Assembly: GCA_023413015.1 (NCBI GenBank)
Contig: JAEZQR010000248.1
Coordinates: 1 to 7,198, forward strand
Reading direction: 5' to 3'
Source of the DNA: Pseudomonadota bacterium
Lineage (GTDB): Bacteria; Pseudomonadota; Alphaproteobacteria; Sphingomonadales; Sphingomonadaceae
DNA: 7,198 nucleotides
Made by a program: the position numbers and the translations under genes. The notes beneath the pieces are model-generated. The model saw only the letters and a list, made by a program, of their open reading frames with translations. It ran no database searches and was not told where the DNA came from. Within the stretch, counting starts at the first letter, position 1. Every line of letters begins with the position of its first letter. Shown here in pieces: positions 1 through 7,198 of this stretch.

Positions 1-1
1 T

Positions 2-34
2 TCCTCCCCGAACCGTTCTCCGGTTCGGAGAGGA
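2..34. terminator. GC-rich hairpin, possible terminator of an upstream gene
   Basis: Positions 2-15 pair with 21-34 across a 5-base loop (16-20), giving a 14-bp stem with one mismatch (C7 against A29). This is directly visible. No run of T follows on the + strand, so it is not a textbook intrinsic terminator. The sequence past position 1, which would decide a minus-strand terminator, is outside the window. It could be the end of an upstream transcription unit or a copy of a small dispersed palindrome; the sequence alone does not decide. Confidence 0.4.
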
Positions 35-161
35 CGAGTCTAGGCGCGAGTGCTTATGCTTGTCGTCCATTGTTTCGCGTGCGCGATTTGGCGTCTCCCT
101 ATGCGGCAATAGGACCGTGAACGTTGCGCCGCCGCGCCGGGCGTGCCAGATACCGCCGCCT
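35..161 (+). other. Non-coding stretch upstream of proS
   Basis: This stretch separates the hairpin from the chosen proS start. The proS frame stays open back to a TTG at 60, but that extension (34 residues) is rich in Arg, Pro and Ala and does not resemble the start of prolyl-tRNA synthetases, so it is treated as untranslated. A GANTC site (GAGTC) lies at 36-40. No convincing -35/-10 pair was found; the best candidate, TTGGCG at 88-93, has no good -10 partner. A proS promoter is expected here but cannot be located by eye. Confidence 0.4.
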
Positions 162-1451
162 ATGCTGCTCTCCCGCTATTTTCTCCCCGTCCTCAAGGAA
201 ACCCCGACCGACGCCCAGATCGTCAGCCATCAGTTGATGCTGCGCGCCGGGATGATCCGCCAGACCTCGGCCGGCATCTATGCCTGGCTGCCACTGGGTC
301 TGCGCGTCCTGAAGAAGATCGAGCAGATCGTCCGCGAGGAGCAGAACCGCGCCGGCGCCATCGAGCTGCTGATGCCGACGATCCAGTCGGCCGAGCTGTG
401 GCGCGAATCCGGGCGCTACGACGCCTATGGGCCCGAGATGCTGCGGTTCAACGACCGCCATGACCGCGAGATGCTGTACGGCCCGACCAACGAGGAGATG
501 ATCACCGCGATCTTCCGTGACAGCGTCCGATCGTACCGCGACCTGCCGCGCATCCTCTATCATATCCAGTGGAAGTTCCGCGACGAGGTCCGCCCGCGCT
601 TCGGCGTGATGCGCGGGCGCGAGTTCCTGATGAAGGACGCCTACAGCTTCGACCTCGACGAGGAGGGCGGCCGCGCCTCCTATCGTGCGATGTTCGTCGC
701 CTATCTGCGTACCTTCGCGCGCATAGGGCTGAAGGCGGTGCCGGTGCGTGCCCCTACCGGGCCGATCGGCGGAGACCTCAGCCACGAGTTCCACATCCTC
801 GCCGAGACCGGCGAGAGCGAGATCTTCTACGACGCCGCGCTTGAGGACGTCGATCTCGCCGACGCCTCGGCGGTGGAGACGCTCACCGGCATCTACGCGA
901 TGGAGGCCGAGGAGCACGCCAAGGTCAGCGACTGCCCCGTTCCGGCCGACCGCCTGCGCTCGCGCCGCGGCATTGAGGTCGGTCACATCTTCTTCTTCGG
1001 CGACAAGTACACCAAGTCGATGGGCATGGCGGTCCAGGGTGCCAACGGCCAGCCGGTCGTGCCGCAGATGGGCAGCTACGGCGTCGGCGTGTCGCGCCTC
1101 GTCGGCGGCGTCATCGAGGCGAGCCACGACGCGAGTGGCATCGTGTGGCCGGACGCCATCGCACCGTTCAAGGTCGGCCTCGTCAACCTGCGCGTCGACG
1201 ATGCGGCCTGCGCGGCGGCGTCGGACGATCTCTACCGCCGCCTCACCGAGGCGGGCGTCGAGGTGCTGTACGACGACCGCGACGAGCGCGGCGGCGCCAA
1301 GTTCGCGACGATGGACCTGATCGGCCTGCCGTGGCAGCTCGTCGTCGGCCCCAAGGGGCTTGAACGTGGCGTGGTCGAGCTGAAGCGTCGCGCAACGGGC
1401 GAGAAGGAAGAGCTGTCGATCGACAGCGCCCTCGCGCGATTGACGGCATGA
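162..1451 (+). CDS. proS: Proline--tRNA ligase, short form lacking the editing insertion
   Basis: Cytoplasmic class II aminoacyl-tRNA synthetase that attaches proline to tRNA(Pro) using ATP. The protein is 429 residues from this start. Seen in order: the N-terminal SRYFLP segment (4-9); the class II catalytic core with GPTNEE (107-112); motif 2 around [17 protein letters not shown] (139-155) followed by KDAYSFD (158-164); motif 3 GSYGVGVSR (304-312); and a C-terminal anticodon-binding domain from about 335, with [12 protein letters not shown] (370-381) and VVGPKG (394-399). The linker between motifs 2 and 3 (about 214-270) is too short for the roughly 180-residue INS editing domain of E. coli ProRS, so this is the type 2 form common in alphaproteobacteria. 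The ATG at 162 is chosen because homologs start with M-x-L-S-R-Y-F-L-P; the frame is open back to TTG 60, and GTG 117 is another in-frame option. No good Shine-Dalgarno precedes 162. The stop overlaps the permease start as ATGA. Confidence 0.96.
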   Translation: MLLSRYFLPVLKETPTDAQIVSHQLMLRAGMIRQTSAGIYAWLPLGLRVLKKIEQIVREEQNRAGAIELLMPTIQSAELWRESGRYDAYGPEMLRFNDRHDREMLYGPTNEEMITAIFRDSVRSYRDLPRILYHIQWKFRDEVRPRFGVMRGREFLMKDAYSFDLDEEGGRASYRAMFVAYLRTFARIGLKAVPVRAPTGPIGGDLSHEFHILAETGESEIFYDAALEDVDLADASAVETLTGIYAMEAEEHAKVSDCPVPADRLRSRRGIEVGHIFFFGDKYTKSMGMAVQGANGQPVVPQMGSYGVGVSRLVGGVIEASHDASGIVWPDAIAPFKVGLVNLRVDDAACAAASDDLYRRLTEAGVEVLYDDRDERGGAKFATMDLIGLPWQLVVGPKGLERGVVELKRRATGEKEELSIDSALARLTA

Positions 1452-2687
1452 TCTCCCGCTACGAACGAATGATCGCCAAGCGCTACCTGCTGCCGGGTAG
1501 GGGCGAGGGCTTCATCTTCCTGGTCGCCTCGATCTCGCTCGTCGCGGTCGCGCTCGGCGTCGCGGCGCTGATCGCGGTCATGTCGGTGATGAACGGGTTC
1601 CGCGCCGAGCTGTTCGACCGCATCCTCGGGCTGAACGGCCATGCCGTCGTCCAGGGCTATGGCGGCCGACTACCCGGATGGCAGCCGCTGATGCAGGAGG
1701 TGCGGCGCACGCCCGGCGTGGTCTCCGCCACCCCGCTGATCGAGCAGCCGCTGATGGCGTCCTTCCGCAACCGCGTCGAAGGCGTGTTGCTGCGGGGCAT
1801 GACGGTCCAGGACATCCGCAACACGCCGGTAATCACGCAGAACATACGCCGCGGCTCGCTCGCCGAACTGGTGCCGGGCGAGAACACGATCGCGATCGGC
1901 ACGCGACTGGCCGAGGCACTGGGGGCCACCGTTGGCGATTCGATCAGCCTCATCTCGCCCGAGGGGCAGGTGACGCCGTTCGGTACGACACCGCGCATCG
2001 TCGCCTTCCGCATCGTCGCGACTTTCGAGGTCGGCATCTTCGACTATGACAAGGCGTTCGTGGTCATGCCGATGGAGACGGCGCAGACCTTCCTGCGCAT
2101 GGGCGACGCCATCGGCATGATCGAGGTGAAGACCACCGACGCGGATCGCGTCGGCCAGATCCTGGCGCCGCTCGAACAGCCGGTCGCGGGCAAGGGCGTC
2201 ATCGTCAACTGGCAGCAGATGAACTCGGAGCTGTTCGAGGCGCTGGTCGTCGAACGCACCGTGATGTTCTGGGTGCTGTCGATCATCATCCTGGTTGCGG
2301 TGTTCAACATCCTGTCCAGCCTGATCATGCTGGTGCGTGCCAAGACCAAGGACATCGCGATCCTGCGTACGATGGGCGCGACCCGCGCCGCGCTGATGCG
2401 CGTGTTCATGCTCGTCGGCACGATCATCGGCGGCCTCGGCATCGGGCTCGGCCTCGTAATCGGATTCCTTATCCTGCATTACCGGCAAGGAATCGTTTCC
2501 GGCGTCTCGCGGCTGACCGGCGCCAACCTCTGGGACCCGTCGATCCGCTATCTGACCGAGCTGCCGGCCAAGACCGATCCGCTCGAGGTGACGGGCATCA
2601 TCGCCATGGCGCTGCTGCTGAGCTTCCTCGCGACGATCTACCCGGCCTGGAAGGCCGCAAGCACCGATCCGGTGCAGGTGCTTCGCT

Positions 2688-2695
<8 letters not shown>
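1448..2695 (+). CDS. lolC: Lipoprotein-releasing ABC transporter permease, LolC/LolE family
   Basis: Inner-membrane permease of the Lol complex, which extracts triacylated outer-membrane lipoproteins and hands them to the chaperone LolA. The 415-residue protein has the four-helix MacB/FtsX layout: a cytoplasmic N-terminus with ERMIAKRYL (6-14), TM1 about 21-48, a periplasmic domain about 49-268, then TM2 about 272-295, TM3 about 318-344 and TM4 about 380-400. The cytoplasmic segment [16 protein letters not shown] (297-312) and the C-terminal [18 protein letters not shown] (398-415) are family hallmarks. The loop TPFGTTP (176-182) resembles the LolA-binding hook of E. coli LolC (TPxGxxP) rather than LolE. 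Only one permease gene is next to lolD, so it may act as a homodimer (LolF-like); a second copy elsewhere is not excluded. The start overlaps the proS stop by 4 bases (ATGA) and lacks its own clear Shine-Dalgarno, which points to coupled translation. Confidence 0.93.
2676..2680 (+). promoter_or_regulatory. Probable ribosome binding site for lolD
   Basis: AGGTG lies 7 bases before the lolD ATG, inside the last codons of the upstream permease gene. It differs from the AGGAG core at one position. Its placement within coding sequence fits an overlapping, translationally coupled pair. Confidence 0.5.
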
Positions 2696-3362
<667 letters not shown>

Positions 3363-3363
3363 C

Positions 3364-3372
3364 TTATCCACA
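3364..3372 (+). promoter_or_regulatory. Perfect-consensus DnaA box
   Basis: TTATCCACA, identical to the high-affinity E. coli R1-type DnaA box, begins two bases after the lolD stop codon and ends 74 bases before the dnaE start. The match is certain; binding by DnaA is inferred. Its intergenic position ahead of a replication gene makes a chance match less likely than one inside a coding sequence. Confidence 0.65.
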
Positions 3373-3386
3373 GGTGGCGTCTTAGC

Positions 3387-3395
3387 GGTGGACAA
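3387..3395 (-). promoter_or_regulatory. Inverted near-consensus DnaA box
   Basis: The minus strand reads TTGTCCACC here, 7 of 9 identical to TTATCCACA, keeping the TCCAC core. It faces the perfect box at 3364-3372 across a 14-base gap, forming an inverted pair. Alone this match would be weak; the pairing raises its plausibility. Confidence 0.35.
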
Positions 3396-3416
3396 TCGTT
3401 AAGATGTTCTTGGTCC

Positions 3417-3437
3417 GAATCGGGCCGGTGGTGAATC
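3417..3437. promoter_or_regulatory. Two GANTC methylation sites before dnaE
   Basis: GAATC occurs at 3417-3421 and again at 3433-3437, with starts 16 bases apart. GANTC is the target of the alphaproteobacterial cell-cycle methyltransferase CcrM, and methylated GANTC near promoters recruits GcrA in Caulobacter. By eye I count about eight GANTC sites in the whole window, so two within 84 bases is a local cluster. A functional link is inferred. Confidence 0.4.
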
Positions 3438-3446
3438 AATGCGGCC

Positions 3447-6400
3447 ATGCCGCATGCGTCCTTCGTCCATCTCCGCGCCCATTCCGCCTACTCGATGCTC
3501 GAAGGCGCGATGCAGCCGAAGGACCTCGTGAAGGCCTGCCGCAAGCATGGCTTCCCGGCGGTCGCCGTCACCGACCGCAACAACATGTTCGGGGCGATGG
3601 AATTCTCCGACTATGCCAAGTCGGAGGGCGTGCAGCCGATCATGGGCGCGCTCCTAGCGGTCGAGCGACCGGGAAGCGGCGACCGCACCACACGGCCGAT
3701 AATCGACTGGCTGGCGCTGCTGGCGCAGGACGACACCGGCTATTCGAACCTCATCGAACTGGTGTCGCGCGCGCATCTCGACGGCGACGGCAGCCAGGAC
3801 CCGCACCTCAAGCTCTCGGCGCTCTACGGCCATACCGAGGGGCTGATCGCGCTGACCGCCGGCCCCGAAGGCGCACTCGCGCGGCTGCTGGCCGAGGGGC
3901 AGGAGGCCGCCGCCCGCGCCTATCTCGCCGATCTCGAGGAGATGTTCACCGACCGGCTCTACATCGAGCTCTCGCGCTGCGACGATCCGGTCGAGCTGGC
4001 CTCCGAAGCCAAGCTGATCGCGCTGGCACACGAACGCGATATCCCGCTGGTTGCTACCAATCCGGTCGCCTTCCCCGATCCGAGCTTTCACGAGGCGCAC
4101 GACGTGATGCTGTGCATCGCAGACGGTGCCTACGTCGAGACCAAGGAGCGCCGCCGTTCCTGCCGCCATGCCTGGCTCAAGAGCGCGGACGCGATGCGCG
4201 AGCTGTTCGCCGACCTGCCCGAGGCGGTAGCGAACACGGTCGTCGTCGCGCAGCGCTGCGCGGTGATGGCGCTGAGCCGCAAGCCGATCTTGCCCAGCCT
4301 TGCCGGTGATCGCGAGGGCGAGGCGAAGCTGCTGATCGAGCGGTCGCATGCGGGCCTGGACGCGCGCATGGCCAAGCTCGGCCTGTCGGGCGAGGCGGTG
4401 CAACCATATCGCGAACGCCTCGACTTCGAGCTCGACGTCATCGTCAAGATGGGCTTCCCAGGCTACTTCCTCATCGTTGCCGACTTCATCCAGTGGGCGA
4501 AGGGGCAGGGGATCCCGGTGGGCCCCGGCCGCGGATCGGGCGCGGGCTCGGTGGTCGCATGGGCGCTCACCATCACCGATCTCGACCCGCTGAAGCTCGG
4601 CCTGCTGTTCGAGCGCTTCCTCAACCCCGAACGCGTGTCGATGCCCGACTTCGATATCGACTTCTGCGAAACGCGGCGCGGGGAGGTGATCGATTACGTC
4701 CAGCAGAAGTACGGGCGCGAGCAGGTCGCGCAGATCATCACCTTCGGTAAGATGAAGGCGCGCGCCGTGCTCAAGGACGTCGGCCGCGTGCTGCAGATGT
4801 CCTACGGGCAGGTCGACCGGCTGGCAAAGATGGTGCCCAACCATCCGACCGACCCCTGGACGCTCGAACGCGCGCTGAACGGCGTGCCCGAGCTGGCGGC
4901 GGAGGCGAAGGGCGAGCCGGCGGTCAAGCGGCTGCTCGATATGGCGATGCGGCTGGAAGGCCTGCCGCGCCACAGCTCGACGCACGCCGCCGGCGTCGTG
5001 ATCGGCGACCGTCCGCTGTCGCAGCTCGTGCCGATGTACCGCGATCCGCGCTCGGACATGGGCGTCACCCAGTTCGACATGAAGTGGGTCGAGAAAGCCG
5101 GCCTGGTGAAGTTCGACTTCCTGGGCCTCAAGACGCTGTCGGTGCTGCAGCGCGCGGTCGAGTTGCTGGCCAAGCGCGGTATCGAGCTCGACCTGAGCAC
5201 CTTGCCGTTGGACCCGGCCGACGTTCCGGACGATATAGAAGCGCAGGGCCGGATCAGAGAGGTCTTCGAGCTCCTGCAGCGCGGCGACACGGTTGGTGTG
5301 TTCCAGCTCGAATCCGAAGGCATGCGCCGCACGCTCGCTGCCGTGCGGCCGACCAACTTCGGCGACATCATCGCGCTCGTCTCGCTCTACCGCCCGGGCC
5401 CGATGGACAACATCCCGCTGTTCGGCGCTCGCAAGAACGGGCGGGAGAAGATCGAATATCCGCACCCGCTGCTGAAGGACATCCTGGCCGAGACCTACGG
5501 CATCTTCGTCTATCAGGAGCAGGTGATGCAGGCCGCGCAGGTGCTGGCGGGCTACAGCCTCGGCCAGGCCGACCTCCTGCGCCGCGCGATGGGCAAGAAG
5601 ATCAAGGCGGAGATGGATGCGCAGCGCGCCACCTTCATCGCCGGCTGCGCGCCCAACGGCATCGACGAGGCCAAGGCCAACGAGCTGTTCGACTTGATCG
5701 ACAAGTTCGCCGGCTACGGCTTCAACAAGAGCCACGCGGCAGCTTATGCGCTCGTCGCCTATCATACAGCCTATCTGAAGGCGCATTACCCGGTCGAATT
5801 TTTCGCCGCATCGATGGCCTACGACATTGCGCTCACCGACAAGCTCGCGGTGTTCATGGACGACATGCGCCGGTCGGAAGTCGTCTGTCTGCCACCGTGC
5901 ATCAATCACAGCGAGGCGGACTTCGACGTCGAGCCGCACAACGGCAGCCACGCCGTGCGCTACGCCCTCGGCGCGCTGAAGGGCGTCGGCGAGAAGGCGA
6001 TGGCGGAGCTTGTCGCCGAGCGTTCGAAGAACGGGCCGTTCAAGTCGCTCGACGACTTCGTCGCCCGCGTCGATCCGCGCGCACTCAACAAGCGGCAGAT
6101 CGAGTGCCTCGCGGCAGCCGGCGCGTTCGACTGCTTCAAGGAATGGAACCGCGCCGTCGTGCACGAACTGGCCGACATCATCCTGTCGACCGCCGGTTCG
6201 CTCCACGACGCGCGCTCGTCGGGCCAGTCGAGCCTGTTCGGCGGTGAGCAGGCGGGTGAGGCGGTGTCGCTCAACCTGCTCCTTCACCGGAAGAAGACGG
6301 CCGGCTGGAACCTCAAGCAGACCATGGAGCAGGAGAAGGAGGCGTTCGGCTTCTTCTTCTCGGGCCATCCGATCGACCAGTGGCGCCATGTTCTCGACGC

Positions 6401-6992
6401 GCAGGGCGCGCGTACCTATGCCGCGATCTGCGAAGCCGGCGGTCCGCCCGAAGGCGGCCGCACCTCGGCGACGATGGCCGGCATCATCGAGGAAGCGCGC
6501 TGGCGCACACCGCAGAACGCCAGCGCGCGTGCCGGCCGTTATCTGCTGGTCAATCTCACCGACAGCAGCGGCAGCTATGTCGCCAGCTGCTTCGACGATG
6601 AGGTGCAGCCAGCGATCGAGGATGCGGCGCGTTCGGGCGAGGCGCTACTCGTGAGTGCTGAGCTGCAGTGGCGTCCGGGCGAGGATCAGCCGCGCGTCAC
6701 CATCCGAGGGCTTACGCCGCTCACGGCGCTGTCGAAGCGGTTGCGCAGTCAGCTGGTGCTCGACCTCGATACCACCGACGCGATCGATGCTCTCGCTCCG
6801 CTGCTGGAGCTGAGCCGCGGTGGCCGCAGCGAGGTGCTGGTGCGCGTGCCGCTCGGCAACGGCCGCTTCGCGCGCCTCAGCCTCGGGCGTGAATTCAACA
6901 TCGACGCCGAGACGCAGGCCGAGCTGGCGCGGGGCAGCGGCGTCCGGCAGGTGACGCTCAGCGCAGCCGAAGGCGCACGCCACGTCGCTTGA
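3447..6992 (+). CDS. dnaE: DNA polymerase III subunit alpha (replicative polymerase)
   Basis: Catalytic subunit of the chromosomal replicase. The protein is 1181 residues, close to E. coli DnaE (1160), and complete. Domains in order: PHP domain about 5-270; palm and fingers with GPGRGSGAGS (359-368), catalytic aspartates in PDFDIDF (Asp401, Asp403) and Asp557 in KFDFLGLKTL; the fingers segment YRPGPMDNIP (648-657); FVYQEQVM (687-694) and GYGFNKSHAAAYA (756-768); tandem helix-hairpin-helix region near GALKGVGEKA (842-851); internal beta-clamp-binding motif QSSLF (927-931); OB fold about 1005-1090; and a C-terminal tau-binding region. The PHP metal ligands are largely replaced, so proofreading probably comes from a separate DnaQ. 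It is the DnaE1 type, not PolC or the mutagenic DnaE2. The start is fixed by an in-frame TGA at 3432-3434, which makes ATG 3447 the first start available; no good Shine-Dalgarno is seen. DnaA boxes and GANTC sites lie upstream. Confidence 0.98.
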   Translation: MPHASFVHLRAHSAYSMLEGAMQPKDLVKACRKHGFPAVAVTDRNNMFGAMEFSDYAKSEGVQPIMGALLAVERPGSGDRTTRPIIDWLALLAQDDTGYSNLIELVSRAHLDGDGSQDPHLKLSALYGHTEGLIALTAGPEGALARLLAEGQEAAARAYLADLEEMFTDRLYIELSRCDDPVELASEAKLIALAHERDIPLVATNPVAFPDPSFHEAHDVMLCIADGAYVETKERRRSCRHAWLKSADAMRELFADLPEAVANTVVVAQRCAVMALSRKPILPSLAGDREGEAKLLIERSHAGLDARMAKLGLSGEAVQPYRERLDFELDVIVKMGFPGYFLIVADFIQWAKGQGIPVGPGRGSGAGSVVAWALTITDLDPLKLGLLFERFLNPERVSMPDFDIDFCETRRGEVIDYVQQKYGREQVAQIITFGKMKARAVLKDVGRVLQMSYGQVDRLAKMVPNHPTDPWTLERALNGVPELAAEAKGEPAVKRLLDMAMRLEGLPRHSSTHAAGVVIGDRPLSQLVPMYRDPRSDMGVTQFDMKWVEKAGLVKFDFLGLKTLSVLQRAVELLAKRGIELDLSTLPLDPADVPDDIEAQGRIREVFELLQRGDTVGVFQLESEGMRRTLAAVRPTNFGDIIALVSLYRPGPMDNIPLFGARKNGREKIEYPHPLLKDILAETYGIFVYQEQVMQAAQVLAGYSLGQADLLRRAMGKKIKAEMDAQRATFIAGCAPNGIDEAKANELFDLIDKFAGYGFNKSHAAAYALVAYHTAYLKAHYPVEFFAASMAYDIALTDKLAVFMDDMRRSEVVCLPPCINHSEADFDVEPHNGSHAVRYALGALKGVGEKAMAELVAERSKNGPFKSLDDFVARVDPRALNKRQIECLAAAGAFDCFKEWNRAVVHELADIILSTAGSLHDARSSGQSSLFGGEQAGEAVSLNLLLHRKKTAGWNLKQTMEQEKEAFGFFFSGHPIDQWRHVLDAQGARTYAAICEAGGPPEGGRTSATMAGIIEEARWRTPQNASARAGRYLLVNLTDSSGSYVASCFDDEVQPAIEDAARSGEALLVSAELQWRPGEDQPRVTIRGLTPLTALSKRLRSQLVLDLDTTDAIDALAPLLELSRGGRSEVLVRVPLGNGRFARLSLGREFNIDAETQAELARGSGVRQVTLSAAEGARHVA

Positions 6993-7017
6993 TTTTCGGG
7001 CCTCGAGCCGCTAAGTC
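6989..7017 (+). promoter_or_regulatory. Weak candidate promoter for rpsB
   Basis: TTGATT (6989-6994), overlapping the dnaE stop codon, could serve as a -35, and TAAGTC (7012-7017) sits 17 bases downstream as a poor -10. The -35 matches 4 of 6 consensus bases and the -10 only 2 of 6. Initiation near 7024 would start the transcript just before the leader hairpin, which is the main reason to list it. Confidence 0.22.
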
Positions 7018-7032
7018 GCGCGCCACCACACA

Positions 7033-7084
7033 GGCGAGGGTTGCCTTCCCGGTGTCCGGCTAAACCCCGGACGAACCCCTCGCC
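7033..7084 (+). ncRNA. Structured 5' leader of rpsB, possible S2 autoregulatory element
   Basis: Two nested stems are visible. The outer stem pairs GGCGAGGGTT (7033-7042) with 7074-7084, giving 10 base pairs with one bulged C. The inner stem pairs GTCCGG (7054-7059) with CCGGAC (7067-7072) around a 7-base loop, and a T-G wobble (7053 with 7073) would join it to the outer stem on the 3' side. The left strand carries an unpaired stretch of about 10 bases (7043-7052). No T-run follows, so a dnaE terminator is unlikely. In E. coli, S2 represses its own mRNA through the rpsB leader; a similar role here is inferred. Confidence 0.5.
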
Positions 7085-7100
7085 GAGGCACAACCGGTAT

Positions 7101-7106
7101 AAGGAG
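7101..7106 (+). promoter_or_regulatory. Strong ribosome binding site for rpsB
   Basis: AAGGAG lies 7 bases before the rpsB ATG at 7114, an excellent match to the anti-Shine-Dalgarno sequence. It is the best such site in the window and begins 17 bases after the leader hairpin ends, so the hairpin as drawn does not cover it. Confidence 0.85.
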
Positions 7107-7113
7107 AGAACGT

Positions 7114-7198
7114 ATGGCCGCTCCGGTCATCACGATGCAGCAGCTTTTGGAAGCAGGCGCCCACTTCGGTCACCAGACGCACCGCTGGAACCCGAAGA
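7114..7198 (+). CDS. rpsB: 30S ribosomal protein S2, N-terminal fragment cut by the window edge
   Basis: Only the first 28 codons are present before the window ends. The visible sequence includes [15 protein letters not shown] and then RWNPK, which is the highly conserved start of bacterial S2, with the GxHFGHQ motif at residues 15-21. S2 binds the back of the 30S subunit between head and body and joins late in assembly. In many bacteria rpsB is followed by tsf (elongation factor Ts), which would lie beyond this window. The ATG is supported by a strong Shine-Dalgarno at 7101-7106. The truncation is an artefact of the window, not of the gene. Confidence 0.95.
   Translation, partial: MAAPVITMQQLLEAGAHFGHQTHRWNPK

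Larger units (their letters stand above)
3363..3446 (+). promoter_or_regulatory. Putative dnaE control region
   Basis: This is the only sizeable break between the lol genes and dnaE. It holds a perfect DnaA box (3364-3372), an inverted near-match (3387-3395) and GAATC at 3417-3421 and 3433-3437. A weak -10-like hexamer, TAAGAT at 3400-3405 (4 of 6 to TATAAT), is present, but no acceptable -35 sits at normal spacing. No terminator for lolD is visible, so read-through from the upstream cluster into dnaE is possible in addition to any local promoter. The regulatory role is inferred from the motifs. Confidence 0.45.

Noticed and set aside
101..112. A three-codon reading frame (ATG CGG CAA TAG) before proS
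   Set aside because: Too short to separate from chance and without a clear ribosome binding site; no attenuation structure is visible around it.
60..161. N-terminal extension of ProS from TTG 60
   Set aside because: The 34 extra residues do not resemble any ProRS start, while the residues from ATG 162 match the family start exactly. No Shine-Dalgarno supports TTG 60.
2469..2477. TTATCCTGC as a further DnaA box
   Set aside because: Only 6 of 9 bases match, the CACA end is lost, and it lies inside conserved permease coding sequence.
3399..3413. CtrA-like site TTAA-N7-TTGG before dnaE
   Set aside because: Only the first half-site is intact and the second matches 2 of 4 bases. Such partial matches are common, so it is not listed as a feature.
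5084..6247. A 387-residue same-strand frame inside dnaE
   Set aside because: It is an Arg/Ala/Gly-rich out-of-frame translation of conserved dnaE sequence, which reads through without disruption in its own frame.
3654..6389. A 911-residue open frame antisense to dnaE
   Set aside because: The opposite strand is an unmistakable, complete DnaE. The antisense product is rich in Arg, His, Leu, Val and Asp without recognisable domains, as expected for a shadow of GC-biased codons.

Overview
The window is an ordinary housekeeping segment of a high-GC alphaproteobacterial chromosome, most likely from the Sphingomonadales. That placement rests on family-level protein resemblance recalled from memory: a short prolyl-tRNA synthetase without an editing domain, a single LolC-type permease paired with LolD, a proteobacterial DnaE1 with a degenerate PHP domain, and the S2 N-terminus. 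Strong GC bias at third codon positions and GANTC sites fit the same group. All genes lie on the + strand, and the long minus-strand reading frames look like codon-bias shadows.

Layout. Positions 1-161 hold a GC-rich hairpin (2-34) and an untranslated stretch before proS. proS (162-1451), a Lol permease gene (1448-2695) and lolD (2688-3362) form a tight cluster whose genes overlap by 4 and 8 bases, which suggests one mRNA with coupled translation. An 84-base gap (3363-3446) follows, containing a perfect DnaA box, an inverted near-match and two GANTC sites. Next is dnaE (3447-6992), which is complete. A 121-base gap (6993-7113) carries a strong nested hairpin and a clear Shine-Dalgarno in front of rpsB, which runs off the right edge.

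How the genes relate. proS charges tRNA(Pro), the two lol genes encode the inner-membrane complex that extracts outer-membrane lipoproteins, dnaE is the replicative polymerase, and rpsB encodes ribosomal protein S2. They do not form one pathway; they are core growth genes in what I recall as a common alphaproteobacterial order. I found no mobile element, CRISPR array, toxin-antitoxin pair, defence system or tRNA/rRNA gene, and no unknown multi-gene system. The parts worth a second look are the two intergenic regions. The one before dnaE may link replicative polymerase expression to DnaA and to GANTC methylation. The one before rpsB looks like a structured leader suited to S2 autoregulation.
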